This document shows positions 9,786-17,416 of a stretch of 25,100 nucleotides of DNA, piece by piece; position 1 is the stretch's first letter, and each line of letters starts with the position of its first letter. The stretch covers positions 1 through 25,100 of the forward strand of contig JBJHAX010000032.1 in the NCBI GenBank assembly GCA_050480705.1, given 5' to 3'. The notes beneath the pieces were generated by a model. That model was not told where the DNA came from. It searched no databases and was given only the letters and a program-made list of their open reading frames with translations. Origin of the DNA: JBJHAX01 sp050480705 (GTDB taxonomy: Bacteria; Actinomycetota; Nitriliruptoria; Nitriliruptorales; Nitriliruptoraceae). A program made the position numbers and the translations under genes.

Positions 9786-11219
9786 TCACACAGGTGCTGA
9801 AACGCCGGCACCGAGCACGTGTGCGATGACGTCAGCAGCGGTGTACGAGCGGCGGCCTGGTGCCAGGAAGCGCGTCAGTCCACCCAGGTCGTCGCCGGCG
9901 GTGACGACCGGCGGCTCGCGGTAGCCGTCACGTCGCACCTGGCCGAGTCCGATCGTGGCGAGCAGCCCGTTGCACAGGCATTGGCGCCCGACTGTGTCGG
10001 CGGCCTCCCCGCCCTTGCGCACGTAGTCGTCGACCGGCTCTGCGGCGCAGCGGTAGTCCAGTCGGCCGTCGGCTCGACGAGAGATCTCACGCAGGTACCC
10101 GAGGTCGCACAGACGCGGACGCGATGCGGCGACCGGGGCGTGCCCGACGGTCCCGGGCAGATCGACGACCTTGAACGGAAAGCCGGTCGGAGAGGCGCGC
10201 GCATCGGTGCGGACCACCGCGCGACCGGCGATCACCTCGTCGAGCAGCCGGCGTCGCAGCTGGGGATCGAGGCCCGATTCGTCGCACAGCGCGAATGCCG
10301 TGCCGATCTGGACACCGGCTGCGCCCTGTGCACGTGCCTGGACGAGGGCCTCGGGGGTCGCATGCCCGCCGGCCAGCCAGAATGGCAGGCCGAGTTCTGC
10401 GACTTGGGCGAGGTCGACGCGGTCGCGCGGGCCGTAGACCGGCTCGTCCGACGCCTCCTGCACCGAGCGTCGGCGCGGCGGGGCGTTGTGACCACCCGCG
10501 GTCGGCGACTCGATGACGAAACCGTCCGGACGGCCCGTCGCACTGCGCGCGAGATAGGTCGCCAGGGTGTGCGACGAGACGACGGCGATGAACCGTGGGC
10601 GTCGCAGCTCGGCATGATCGAGGCCGCCCAGCACTCTGCGCGGCGAGAACGAGACCTCGGCGCGTTCACCCTTCTCGCCGACGACCTCCACCGGTAGGCG
10701 CACCTCGTCGTGGCGTGCGAGCGCGTCGAGGGCGGCCGGGATCCGCACGGGAACGCCGGCACCCATGAGCACGTAGTCGACACCCGCCAGCATCGCGCCG
10801 TACAGCGACGGCAGCGTCGGCAGCTGGATCTTCTCGAGGAGGTTGATGCCCACGGCACCGTCGGTGCCCTGCTTGGCGAGCCACACCTCCACGAAGTTCG
10901 CGACGACCATTGTCTCGATGAGTTCGTCGGCCGCGCGCAGCGTCGGCCTGGCCATCCCTCGGAAACGCGCGCTCGAGCCTGATCCAGAACGCGGGCGATG
11001 GCGCTGGCGGACCCGCTGCGCAACCGCCGGATTCGGGAAGTGCTCGAGGGCACGCTCGATGTCCTCGCTGTCGACACCCAGTTCGAGGCGGCGCGCCATC
11101 GTCACTGCGACGGCCGTCCCAGAGACCACGCCGAGCTGGCCGAGTTGCGCGACCCGACGCGCCAGCGGCCATCCGGAGACGCCGACGCCCATGCCTCCCT
11201 GGATGATGATCGGATCCAT
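9786..11219 (-). CDS. Nitronate monooxygenase / 2-nitropropane dioxygenase-like flavoprotein
   Basis: A 477-residue FMN-dependent TIM-barrel protein of the NMO/FabK/PfaD-like superfamily. It starts MDPIIIQGGMGVGVSGWPLA, the usual first strand and glycine loop. Later landmarks are GAVGINLLEKIQLPTLPSLYGA, DYVLMGAG, ESPTAGGHNAPPR (flavin-phosphate region), FWLAGGHATPEALVQARAQGAAGVQIGTAFALC and a long C-terminal extension from residue 370. That length fits an actinobacterial subgroup annotated as NMO-like rather than classical 350-residue NMO, so nitronate oxidation is not assured. The start at 11219 has GGAGG 5 nt upstream and coincides with the first conserved strand; the frame further upstream has no family character. 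It diverges from the SHOCT gene. Confidence 0.85.
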   Translation of the reverse strand: MDPIIIQGGMGVGVSGWPLARRVAQLGQLGVVSGTAVAVTMARRLELGVDSEDIERALEHFPNPAVAQRVRQRHRPRSGSGSSARFRGMARPTLRAADELIETMVVANFVEVWLAKQGTDGAVGINLLEKIQLPTLPSLYGAMLAGVDYVLMGAGVPVRIPAALDALARHDEVRLPVEVVGEKGERAEVSFSPRRVLGGLDHAELRRPRFIAVVSSHTLATYLARSATGRPDGFVIESPTAGGHNAPPRRRSVQEASDEPVYGPRDRVDLAQVAELGLPFWLAGGHATPEALVQARAQGAAGVQIGTAFALCDESGLDPQLRRRLLDEVIAGRAVVRTDARASPTGFPFKVVDLPGTVGHAPVAASRPRLCDLGYLREISRRADGRLDYRCAAEPVDDYVRKGGEAADTVGRQCLCNGLLATIGLGQVRRDGYREPPVVTAGDDLGGLTRFLAPGRRSYTAADVIAHVLGAGVSAPV

Positions 11220-11410
11220 CGCTGCCTCCGGCCCAGGATGGTCGCGTCGCCCAGGCCGAGACGCGGATCCAAACTTTTGTGCGAGACTAAACGTTGATGT
11301 GCATGCTGCCAAACGGGCTGGGGTGAGCCGCCGGTGCTGCCGACAGCCGACCCGACGCCGCTCCGGTGCAAGCCGACAGCCATGGTGCCGCACCACACAC
11401 CCACACGTCC

Positions 11411-11424
11411 GGGCCAAATGGCCC
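11411..11424. promoter_or_regulatory. DevR/DosR-like dyad between the NMO-like and SHOCT genes
   Basis: GGGCCAAATGGCCC matches the GGGNCNNNNGNCCC core of DevR/DosR boxes at all eight fixed positions and is a perfect GGGCC/GGCCC dyad. It sits 82 nt before the SHOCT start and 191 nt before the divergent NMO-like start, so it could serve either gene. Given the base composition a chance match is possible. Confidence 0.3.
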
Positions 11425-11505
11425 ATGCAGGTGGGACGGACGCCACTGGCCTCGGCCGGCATGTCAACCCACAGTGCGACGACAGCATCGATGACCGGAG
11501 CAGCC

Positions 11506-11733
11506 ATGGGCCCCTGGATGCACGGCGGCGGTTGGGGCTGGGCGGTCGGCTGGCACCTGCTCTTCTGGGCGGTCGCCGTCGTGCTCACCCTCGTCCTCGT
11601 CGCTGCGTTGACCCGCCGGCCGGCGGACCGCACGACAACAGTCGCCGATCCCCGACAGATCCTCGCCGAACGTTTCGCGCGTGGCGAGATCGATGCCGAG
11701 GAGTTCGAGCACCGTCGGCGCGTCCTCGGCTGA
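11506..11733 (+). CDS. Small SHOCT-domain membrane protein
   Basis: A 75-residue protein. A Gly/Trp-rich start (MGPWMHGGGWGWAVGW) leads into one transmembrane helix (HLLFWAVAVVLTLVLVAALT), then a cytoplasmic tail ending in a SHOCT motif (DPRQILAERFARGEIDAEEFEHRRRVL). SHOCT is a short C-terminal oligomerisation-type motif with no enzymatic role; such proteins are common near stress and metal genes. The start at 11506 is chosen because GGAG (11497-11500) lies 5 nt upstream. In-frame ATGs at 11461 and 11491 lack ribosome-binding sites. The gene converges with the cytochrome gene. Confidence 0.82.
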   Translation: MGPWMHGGGWGWAVGWHLLFWAVAVVLTLVLVAALTRRPADRTTTVADPRQILAERFARGEIDAEEFEHRRRVLG

Positions 11734-11777
11734 GCGGGGACGTGGTCGCGTAGCGGCGACGTCCAGCGCCGCGTGCG

Positions 11778-12188
11778 TCAGCACGCCATCTCGGTGACCT
11801 CGGCCTGGAACGCACGCTGGTCGGGTTCCCACCAGGTCTTGATGTGCGCGAGGATCGCGTCGACGTCGGCCTCGTCGAGTTGCTCACCGAAGGCCGGCAT
11901 GGGCGGGAACCCCTCGCGTTGGGGCAGCCCGTCGAGCACGATGCGCACCAGGTCGCAGTCGGGGTGGTGCCAGGTGTGACCCTGGGCGTTGTGGCGCGGC
12001 GGGATGTCGCTGATCGTCCCGCCGGTCGCGCCACCGTGGCAGCTCACGCAGTGGCGGTCATAGAGCACCGCGCCGCGCTCGAGCTGCGCAGCCTCGTCGA
12101 GTTCGCGCTCGCCACAGGCAGCGACGACGGCGACGACCGCGCCGGCGACCAGCAGCCTGCGCGTGACGCGCCTACGTGTGGCGTTCAT
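11778..12188 (-). CDS. Class I c-type cytochrome, predicted lipoprotein
   Basis: A 136-residue extracytoplasmic haem protein for electron transfer. An Arg-rich N-terminus and hydrophobic stretch (RLLVAGAVVAVVAAC) end in Cys25, a good lipobox (VAAC), so membrane anchoring by lipid is expected. Haem attaches covalently at CVSCH (47-51), with His51 as proximal ligand. Met97 in FPPMPAF is the likely distal ligand. A GHTWHHPDCDL segment around 70-80 is typical of a subgroup of single-haem cytochromes. GGAG lies 7 nt before the ATG. The first 17 nt overlap the end of the copper ATPase gene in another frame, so the two are surely in one operon. This suggests a role in copper or redox handling outside the cell, but no partner is visible. 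Confidence 0.88.
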   Translation of the reverse strand: MNATRRRVTRRLLVAGAVVAVVAACGERELDEAAQLERGAVLYDRHCVSCHGGATGGTISDIPPRHNAQGHTWHHPDCDLVRIVLDGLPQREGFPPMPAFGEQLDEADVDAILAHIKTWWEPDQRAFQAEVTEMAC

Positions 12189-14286
12189 CGTCGATCTCCT
12201 CGTCGAGGTGTCCGAGCGGTACCCGGCGCAGGAGCTGGGCGTTGAGGGCGACGATGATGGTGGACAGGCTCATCAGGGCTGCACCGAGCGCCATCGGCAG
12301 GGTGAGCCCGATGGGGGTGAGCACACCGGCCGCGAGCGGGATCGCGGCGAGGTTGTACCCGGCAGCCCACCACAGGTTCTGGGTCATCTTGCGGTAGGTC
12401 GCGGTGGACAACGTACGGATGGCGACCACGCCGCGGGGATCGTCGGAGGCGAGCACGATCCCGGCCGACTCGATCGCGACGTCGGTGCCCGCACCGATCG
12501 CGATGCCGACGTCGGCTCGAGCCAGTGCAGGCGCGTCGTTGACGCCGTCACCGACCATGGCGACGGTCAGTCCGCGTTCCTGCAGCTCGGCGACCTTCGC
12601 CTGCTTGTCGTCGGGCAGGACCTCGGCGAACACCTCGTCGATGGCGAGTTCTGCCGCCACCGCATCGGCGACCTGGCGGGCATCCCCGGTGATCATTGCG
12701 ACACTGATCCCGGCGGCGTGCAGCTGCTCGACCGCACGGCGAGACACCTCGCGGACCTCGTCTTCGAGCGCGAACGCACCGATGACCTCGGCGTCCCGCA
12801 GCACATAGAGCACAGCGGCGCCGCGCTCGACCCACGGGCCGGTCTGGTTCGCGAGTCCGTCAGGCGCATCGAGCTCCCGCTCGCGAAGCAGCGCGGGCCC
12901 GCCCACGGCAACCTCGATCCCGTCGACGTCGGCCACGACGCCACGCCCGGTCATGGAGCGGAACCCGCTCGCTGACGGGACCTCGACCCGGTCGGCGGCG
13001 AATGCGTGGATCGCACGAGCCAGTGGATGCTCCGAATCGGCCTCGACGGCGCCTGCGAGCGCGAGCATCTCGCTCTCGTCGACGCCTTCGCCGACAGCGA
13101 CGTCTGCGACCGCATGCGCGCCCTTGGTCAGCGTGCCCGTCTTGTCGAAGAGCACCGTGTCGATACGGCGCATCTGCTCGAGTGCGAGCCGGTCCTTGAC
13201 CAGGATCCCCGAGCGGGCCGACTTCGAGGTCGAAATGGAGGTGACCAGCGGGATCGCGAGCCCGAGGGCGTGCGGACACGCGATCACCAGCACGGTGATC
13301 GCCCGGTCGATCGCGAACCCGGGCTCGCCGAGCAGGCTCCACACCAGCGCCGTCAGCGTTCCGGCGACGACCGCCACGTAGAACAGCAGGGCTGCGGCCC
13401 GATCGGCCAGCACCTGGGTGCGCGAACGCGACTGTTCAGCGTCGGCGACCATCCGCTCGATGCCCGCCAAGGTCGTGTCGTCGCCGGTGGCGGCGACCTC
13501 GATGCGAAGGCTCGCGTCCGTGACCACGGTTGCGGCGACGACGCGGTCCCCCACGCCACGCGGCACCGGATTCGACTCCCCGGTGATCATCGACTCGTCC
13601 ACGTCGGCGGCACCGTCCCGGACCGTGCCGTCGGCGGGCACCCGGCCGCCTGGACGGACGAGCACGACGTCGCCGACGTCGAGGGCATCGATGCGCACCG
13701 TCTCGGTCCCGTCGTCGGTGACGCGTTCGGCCTCGTCGGGCAGCAACTCCGCGAGCGCCGCGAGCGCCCCGCGCGCCTGACCGATGGCGCGCATCTCCAG
13801 CCAGTGCCCGAGCAGCATGATGGTGATCAGCAGCGCCAGCTCCCACCACAGCTCCTCACCGAACCACCCGGCCAGGTCGGTCAGCGACGCGGCGTACGCC
13901 ACAGTGATCGCCATCGCGACCAGCAGCATCATCCCCGGGGCGCGTTCGCGTGCCTCGCGCACACCGCCCGTCAGGAACGGCCAGCCGCCGTAGAAGAAGA
14001 TCACCGTGCCGAGCACCGGGGCCAGCCAGGCGCTGCCGGGGAAATCCGGCGCGGCGTAGCCGAACCACATCTGGATCGTCGGCGCCCACGCCACAACCGG
14101 CAGGGTCAGTGCCAGCGACAGCCAGAACCGGTCGCGGAACATCGCCGCATGGTCACCGTGGCCCTCATGCTCCGCGTGCCCGCCATGCCCGTGGTCGCCG
14201 TGGCCCGTGTCGTGGTCCGTTGCGTGCGCGTCGTGACGCGCTTCGGCGTCGGTGGTGTTCGATCCGTCCGTTCGATGCTGCTGCAT
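12172..14286 (-). CDS. copB: CopB-type P1B-3 copper ATPase with His-rich N-terminus
   Basis: A 704-residue heavy-metal P-type ATPase. The N-terminus (residues 1-50) is very His-rich (HGDHGHGGHAEHEGHGDH) and replaces the usual metal-binding domain. The actuator TGES is at 235-238. TM6 carries CPH (337-339) instead of CPC, the mark of the P1B-3/CopB group, and DKTGT is at 381-385. The P1B His-Pro SEHP is at 418-421, MVGDGVNDAP follows, TM7 has GYN, and TM8 reads MSLSTIIVALNAQLL as in Enterococcus CopB. CopB proteins export copper; Cu2+ versus Cu+ preference is debated. The ATG at 14286 is preferred over an in-frame GTG at 14313, which would run into the operator. The cytochrome gene overlaps its end by 17 nt. 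Confidence 0.93.
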   Translation of the reverse strand: MQQHRTDGSNTTDAEARHDAHATDHDTGHGDHGHGGHAEHEGHGDHAAMFRDRFWLSLALTLPVVAWAPTIQMWFGYAAPDFPGSAWLAPVLGTVIFFYGGWPFLTGGVREARERAPGMMLLVAMAITVAYAASLTDLAGWFGEELWWELALLITIMLLGHWLEMRAIGQARGALAALAELLPDEAERVTDDGTETVRIDALDVGDVVLVRPGGRVPADGTVRDGAADVDESMITGESNPVPRGVGDRVVAATVVTDASLRIEVAATGDDTTLAGIERMVADAEQSRSRTQVLADRAAALLFYVAVVAGTLTALVWSLLGEPGFAIDRAITVLVIACPHALGLAIPLVTSISTSKSARSGILVKDRLALEQMRRIDTVLFDKTGTLTKGAHAVADVAVGEGVDESEMLALAGAVEADSEHPLARAIHAFAADRVEVPSASGFRSMTGRGVVADVDGIEVAVGGPALLRERELDAPDGLANQTGPWVERGAAVLYVLRDAEVIGAFALEDEVREVSRRAVEQLHAAGISVAMITGDARQVADAVAAELAIDEVFAEVLPDDKQAKVAELQERGLTVAMVGDGVNDAPALARADVGIAIGAGTDVAIESAGIVLASDDPRGVVAIRTLSTATYRKMTQNLWWAAGYNLAAIPLAAGVLTPIGLTLPMALGAALMSLSTIIVALNAQLLRRVPLGHLDEEIDDERHT

Positions 14287-14318
14287 GTGGCTCGTTCCGC
14301 TGTCGGCCACCACAGCCT

Positions 14319-14335
14319 ATACCCATAGGGGGTAT
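14319..14335. promoter_or_regulatory. CsoR-like copper operator of copB
   Basis: ATACCC (14319-14324) and GGGTAT (14330-14335) form a perfect inverted repeat with a 5-nt spacer (ATAGG). This is the ATACCC...GGGTAT layout known for CsoR-family copper repressors. It lies 33-49 nt upstream of the copB ATG. On the minus strand TAGGCT just downstream of it could be the -10. No CsoR gene is in the window, so the repressor would act in trans. Confidence 0.75.
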
Positions 14336-14339
14336 GCGT

Positions 14340-14759
14340 CTAGCGGGTGACGGCGCGCCGCAGTTCGATCGCGGGGCAGCGGTCCATGACGACGTCGAGC
14401 CCGGCGTCGCGCGCGCGTCGCGCCGCGTCGTGGTCGATCACGCCCAACTGCATCCACACCGCATCCGCACCGATCGCGACCGCTTCGTCGACGTGTGCGC
14501 CGGCGTGCTCGGAGCGGCGGAAGATGTCGACGACGTCGACGTCGATGTCGTCGGGGATCGAGGCGAGATCCGGATAGGTCGGCATGCCGAGCACCTCGTC
14601 GACACGGGGCGTCACGGGAACGACCCGGTAGCCGTGGTCGAGCAGGACCCGCATGACCCCGTTGCTCGGACGGTGCGGCTTGGCGGAGGCGCCCACGACC
14701 GCGAACGTTCGGCTGCGCTGAAGGATCCGTTGCGCAAGCTCGGTGACCTCGTCGTTCAT
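14340..14759 (-). CDS. CoA-binding (YccU-like) Rossmann protein
   Basis: A 139-residue single-domain protein of the CoA_binding family, a Rossmann fold related to the N-terminal domain of succinyl-CoA synthetase alpha. The nucleotide-binding loop is FAVVGASAKPHRPSNGVMRVLL (about residues 19-40). It is followed by GYRVVPVTPRVDEVLGMPTYPDLASIP, VDIFRRSEHAGAHVDEAVAIGADAVWMQLG, and the family ending VVMDRCPAIEL. It probably binds CoA or a related nucleotide; no reaction is known. AAGGAA lies upstream of the ATG. The gene ends 53 nt before copB on the same strand, but the copB operator in that gap argues for a separate copper-controlled promoter, so operon membership is open. Confidence 0.87.
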   Translation of the reverse strand: MNDEVTELAQRILQRSRTFAVVGASAKPHRPSNGVMRVLLDHGYRVVPVTPRVDEVLGMPTYPDLASIPDDIDVDVVDIFRRSEHAGAHVDEAVAIGADAVWMQLGVIDHDAARRARDAGLDVVMDRCPAIELRRAVTR

Positions 14760-14860
14760 CGTTTCGGTTCCTTCGCCGGTACGTGACACAACGCCCCGTA
14801 CGCACGTCGTCTTCCCACGGCGACTGCCGTGACGGGCTGGCCGGCTCGCGCACCCGGGCC

Positions 14861-14866
14861 TACCGT
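14861..14866 (+). promoter_or_regulatory. -10 box of a probable leaderless promoter for the six-Cys protein
   Basis: TACCGT (TANNNT type) ends 8 nt before the ATG at 14875. No Shine-Dalgarno sequence precedes that ATG, which fits transcription starting at the start codon. No clear -35 is seen. Confidence 0.35.
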
Positions 14867-14874
14867 CGCCCCGG

Positions 14875-15828
14875 ATGTGGCACCGATGGAGGAGTCGGAG
14901 GACCGTGCGACCACGACGGCCGGTGCTGGCCATCATCGCCATGCTGCCCCTGGCGGTGGTCGCCGCTGTGGTGTTCTCGATGCTCGGCGCACTGGGTGAA
15001 CCTGACGTGCCGCGTGTGCTGCCGCCACCCGACGCGGGCCCGGTTGAGGTCGGCGAGCTCGAACCGGGAATCGTGCGCGAAGCGCCGTGGACGCCATCCA
15101 GCATCATCGACGGCGACCCGTGGGCGCTGTTCGACGACCTCGAGGGGGTCGCGCCGTGGCGCGAGCATCTGCCGCGGTCGCGCTACGGACGCGATCCGGC
15201 GCTCGGCGCGTACTTCGTGGAGGAGGCCGTCGTCTTGTCCGACCCTGCGCCCTGCTACCACCTGACACGCATCGTCCGCGGTGTGGGCGTCGATCTCGAC
15301 GAGCCCGCTGCGAGCCGCATCGCCGGGCAGCTCATGGCCTGGCTCGACCCCGCCTACTTTGCAGGGATCACCCCACCTGATGGCCTGCGCGACTGCCAGA
15401 CGCGCGACCGATCGCAGTGGGGTTTTGCGATCGAGCAGGTCGAACCGGTGGCGTGTGATCTCCCGGACCGTGACGTGCGCTGCTTCCGTGCTGCCGATTG
15501 GCGGCACGACTTCGGCGAGCGTGACACCTGGTGGGTCGACCAGCTGGTCTTCGACGCCGCCAGCGGGGACGAGATCGCAGACCCCGAGCTGCACCCCGGC
15601 CTCGATGTCGCTGCACTGCACGTACGCCTCGGCGAGGTGTTGTGCGACGCCGAGATCACGTGCGATCCCGTGCAGTGGCGCGACGGTCAGCTGCGGCCCC
15701 TGGCCGGCTCGCTCGTCGTGGCGCTGTCGCCGAGCGATCTGCACGGTCTCGATCAGGGTGTGCAGTTGCGCATCGACCGCAGCGTCCTTCCGACGCGGGC
15801 CACCGGTGCCGGGGAACCCGCTGCCTGA
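14875..15828 (+). CDS. Membrane-anchored extracytoplasmic protein of unknown function, six cysteines
   Basis: A 317-residue protein that I do not recognise. An Arg-rich cytoplasmic start (RWRSRRTVRPRRP) is followed by one hydrophobic helix (residues 17-40, VLAIIAMLPLAVVAAVVFSML). A Pro-rich linker and a large acidic domain (60-317) outside the membrane follow. The domain has exactly six cysteines (C127, C174, C194, C203, C257, C263), enough for three disulfides, and many Trp (DTWWVDQLVFD near 217-227). No catalytic motif is obvious. The ATG at 14875 is taken as start because of the nearby -10 box. GTG at 14905 with GGAGGAG 10 nt upstream is a real alternative and keeps the transmembrane helix. 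It diverges from the CoA-binding gene. Confidence 0.75.
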   Translation: MWHRWRSRRTVRPRRPVLAIIAMLPLAVVAAVVFSMLGALGEPDVPRVLPPPDAGPVEVGELEPGIVREAPWTPSSIIDGDPWALFDDLEGVAPWREHLPRSRYGRDPALGAYFVEEAVVLSDPAPCYHLTRIVRGVGVDLDEPAASRIAGQLMAWLDPAYFAGITPPDGLRDCQTRDRSQWGFAIEQVEPVACDLPDRDVRCFRAADWRHDFGERDTWWVDQLVFDAASGDEIADPELHPGLDVAALHVRLGEVLCDAEITCDPVQWRDGQLRPLAGSLVVALSPSDLHGLDQGVQLRIDRSVLPTRATGAGEPAA

Positions 15829-15986
15829 CCGGGCAGCGTCGATGTATCGCCGCCTCCGTGGCTCTCACGAGCCCCCTCGACCGGAGACCAGCAACCGACT
15901 GTGTACCTCGCGTGTCGAGACGCGGTATTTCCCCCGCGGACGATCTGTGGCACGATCAGGTCGGATCATGGCCAGGAGCGACGATC

Positions 15987-16427
15987 GTGACGGTGCCGGT
16001 CTCCGTGCTGCTGCAGCGCAAGGGCGCGACCTGCCACACCATCGAGCCCGACGCGACGCTGTCGTCCGTCACCCAGCGCCTCGCCGAGCATGGCGTCGGC
16101 GCGCTCGTGGTGTCGGCTGACGGGTCCACCGTCGACGGTGTCGTGTCCGAACGCGACGTCGTGCGTGCACTCGCGCAGCATGGCGAGCAAGCACTCGCGT
16201 TGCACGTGTCCGAGGTGATGGCTGCGCCGGCGGTCACGTGCACGCCGGCGACCAGCACCGACGAGGTCATGGCGACGATGACCGAGGGCCGGTTCCGGCA
16301 TCTGCCGGTCGTGGCAGACGGGCGACTCGCGGGGATCATCTCCATCGGCGATGTCGTCAAGTGGCGGATCGACGAACTCGCCGAGGACGCCGAGCGCCTG
16401 CAGGAATACGTCACCGGCTCCTACTGA
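15987..16427 (+). CDS. Two-CBS-domain protein
   Basis: A 146-residue soluble protein consisting of a single CBS pair. The first CBS spans about 3-64 (IEPDATLSSVTQRLAEHGVGALVV to SERDVVRAL). The second spans 73-135 (SEVMAAPAVTCTPATSTDEVMATMTEGRFRHLPVV to SIGDVVKWRIDEL). SERD and SIGD motifs at the ends of the repeats are the usual ribose/adenosine-binding positions, so it probably senses an adenine nucleotide or carries NAD-type ligands. The start is GTG at 15987, with AGGAG 8 nt upstream. Similar stand-alone CBS proteins accompany hypoxia and dormancy genes in actinobacteria. It converges with the TetR gene. Confidence 0.88.
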   Translation: MTVPVSVLLQRKGATCHTIEPDATLSSVTQRLAEHGVGALVVSADGSTVDGVVSERDVVRALAQHGEQALALHVSEVMAAPAVTCTPATSTDEVMATMTEGRFRHLPVVADGRLAGIISIGDVVKWRIDELAEDAERLQEYVTGSY

Positions 16428-16472
16428 GCCACCCCGCCGCCTTCGGCACACGTCAGGTGAACGTGCGGCGCC

Positions 16473-17300
16473 TCAGCAGGACAGCTGCGGACCGGATCCG
16501 GCGATGGGGTCGGCGCGATCGTCGCCGACCTCGAGCGCGATCCCGTCGAGCAGGTGCCCCAATCCCTGCTCGAAGGTTGCGTCCCACGAGGCATCGAAGG
16601 CGTCCGGCTGCAGCTCGGCGAGCACGGGGTAGTCGCCCGACTCCATGGCACGTTCCAGCGCCGGGCCCTGCAGGCCCCAGAACTCCTCGTCGCTGATCCC
16701 CGAGTCCTCCGCGGCACTCTCCGACATGAGCTGCTGGCGGACCGACCCGGCCACGTAGGCGTCGATCGCGGAAATGATCGCAATCTTGTCCTGATCTCCC
16801 AACGGGAGCTCGGTCAGTCCTGCCAGGGTGAGCTCGAGCCCGGCGATGGTGTTGGGTCCGAGGACCGGCCGCGTCCAGTTCACCTGCAGCACCCAGGGAT
16901 GGCGCAGATACAGCTCGCGCCCCAGCAGCGCCTCGGCCTCGAGCACCTCCCGCCAGGGGCGTCCCGGCGCTGGACGCGCGTCGTGATCGGGGGCGCTGAC
17001 CGTGTCGAGCATGAGATCGAGCAGGACACGCTTGTCGGGCACGTAGCGGTACAGGCTCATCGTGCCGACCCCGAGCTCGCGTGCGAGGCGGCGCATCGAC
17101 AGCGCCTCGAGACCATCGGCGTCAGCCAGCTCGATGGCTGCTTCGACGATCTCGTCCAGGCTCAGGGCAGGTTTCGGGCCCTTCGACGGAGCGGGGCGCC
17201 CCTCCCAGAGCAGCTCGAGGCTGCGCTCGAGGGAGGAGCGTGCCGACGGGGACGAGGCGCCCTGCCCGGCAGGGTCGTCCGACGACGTCTCGGATGACAT
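16473..17300 (-). CDS. TetR-family transcriptional regulator of the adjacent ABC exporter
   Basis: A 275-residue repressor. After a disordered, Ser-rich 40-residue start, residues 44-95 form the TetR helix-turn-helix (LSLDEIVEAAIELADADGLEALSMRRLARELGVGTMSLYRYVPDKRVLLDLML). The remainder is a TetR C-terminal ligand-binding and dimer domain (FWGLQGPALERAMESGDYPVLAEL near the end). GAGGAC lies about 8 nt before the ATG. It is divergent from the DrrA/DrrB-type exporter, and an inverted repeat lies in the shared 116-nt region. The simplest reading is that it represses itself and the exporter until a drug-like ligand binds. Confidence 0.9.
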   Translation of the reverse strand: MSSETSSDDPAGQGASSPSARSSLERSLELLWEGRPAPSKGPKPALSLDEIVEAAIELADADGLEALSMRRLARELGVGTMSLYRYVPDKRVLLDLMLDTVSAPDHDARPAPGRPWREVLEAEALLGRELYLRHPWVLQVNWTRPVLGPNTIAGLELTLAGLTELPLGDQDKIAIISAIDAYVAGSVRQQLMSESAAEDSGISDEEFWGLQGPALERAMESGDYPVLAELQPDAFDASWDATFEQGLGHLLDGIALEVGDDRADPIAGSGPQLSC

Positions 17301-17341
17301 CAGCTGTCCGTCCTCATCGGATCCGACGATCGAGTTGACGA

Positions 17342-17375
17342 CTGCGTGCAGTGTACGCTACACATCTGCGTGCAG
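17342..17375. promoter_or_regulatory. TetR operator/promoter region with dyad and direct repeats
   Basis: GTGTA-CGC-TACAC (17351-17363) is a perfect dyad. It is flanked by two direct copies of CTGCGTGCAG (17342-17351 and 17366-17375, 24 bp apart). For the exporter, TTGACG (17335-17340) could be the -35 and TACACA (17359-17364) the -10. On the minus strand TACACT (17355-17350) could be the -10 of the TetR gene. The dyad would cover both -10 elements. Confidence 0.65.
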
Positions 17376-17416
17376 CGTACCCAGTACGGCGGTGCGCGAC
17401 TCAGGAGGCTCACCCC

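Noticed and set aside
11220..11633. Upstream extension of the nitronate-monooxygenase-like frame
   Set aside because: It overlaps the SHOCT gene in antisense and has no similarity pattern. A good GGAGG and the first conserved barrel strand sit at the start at 11219.
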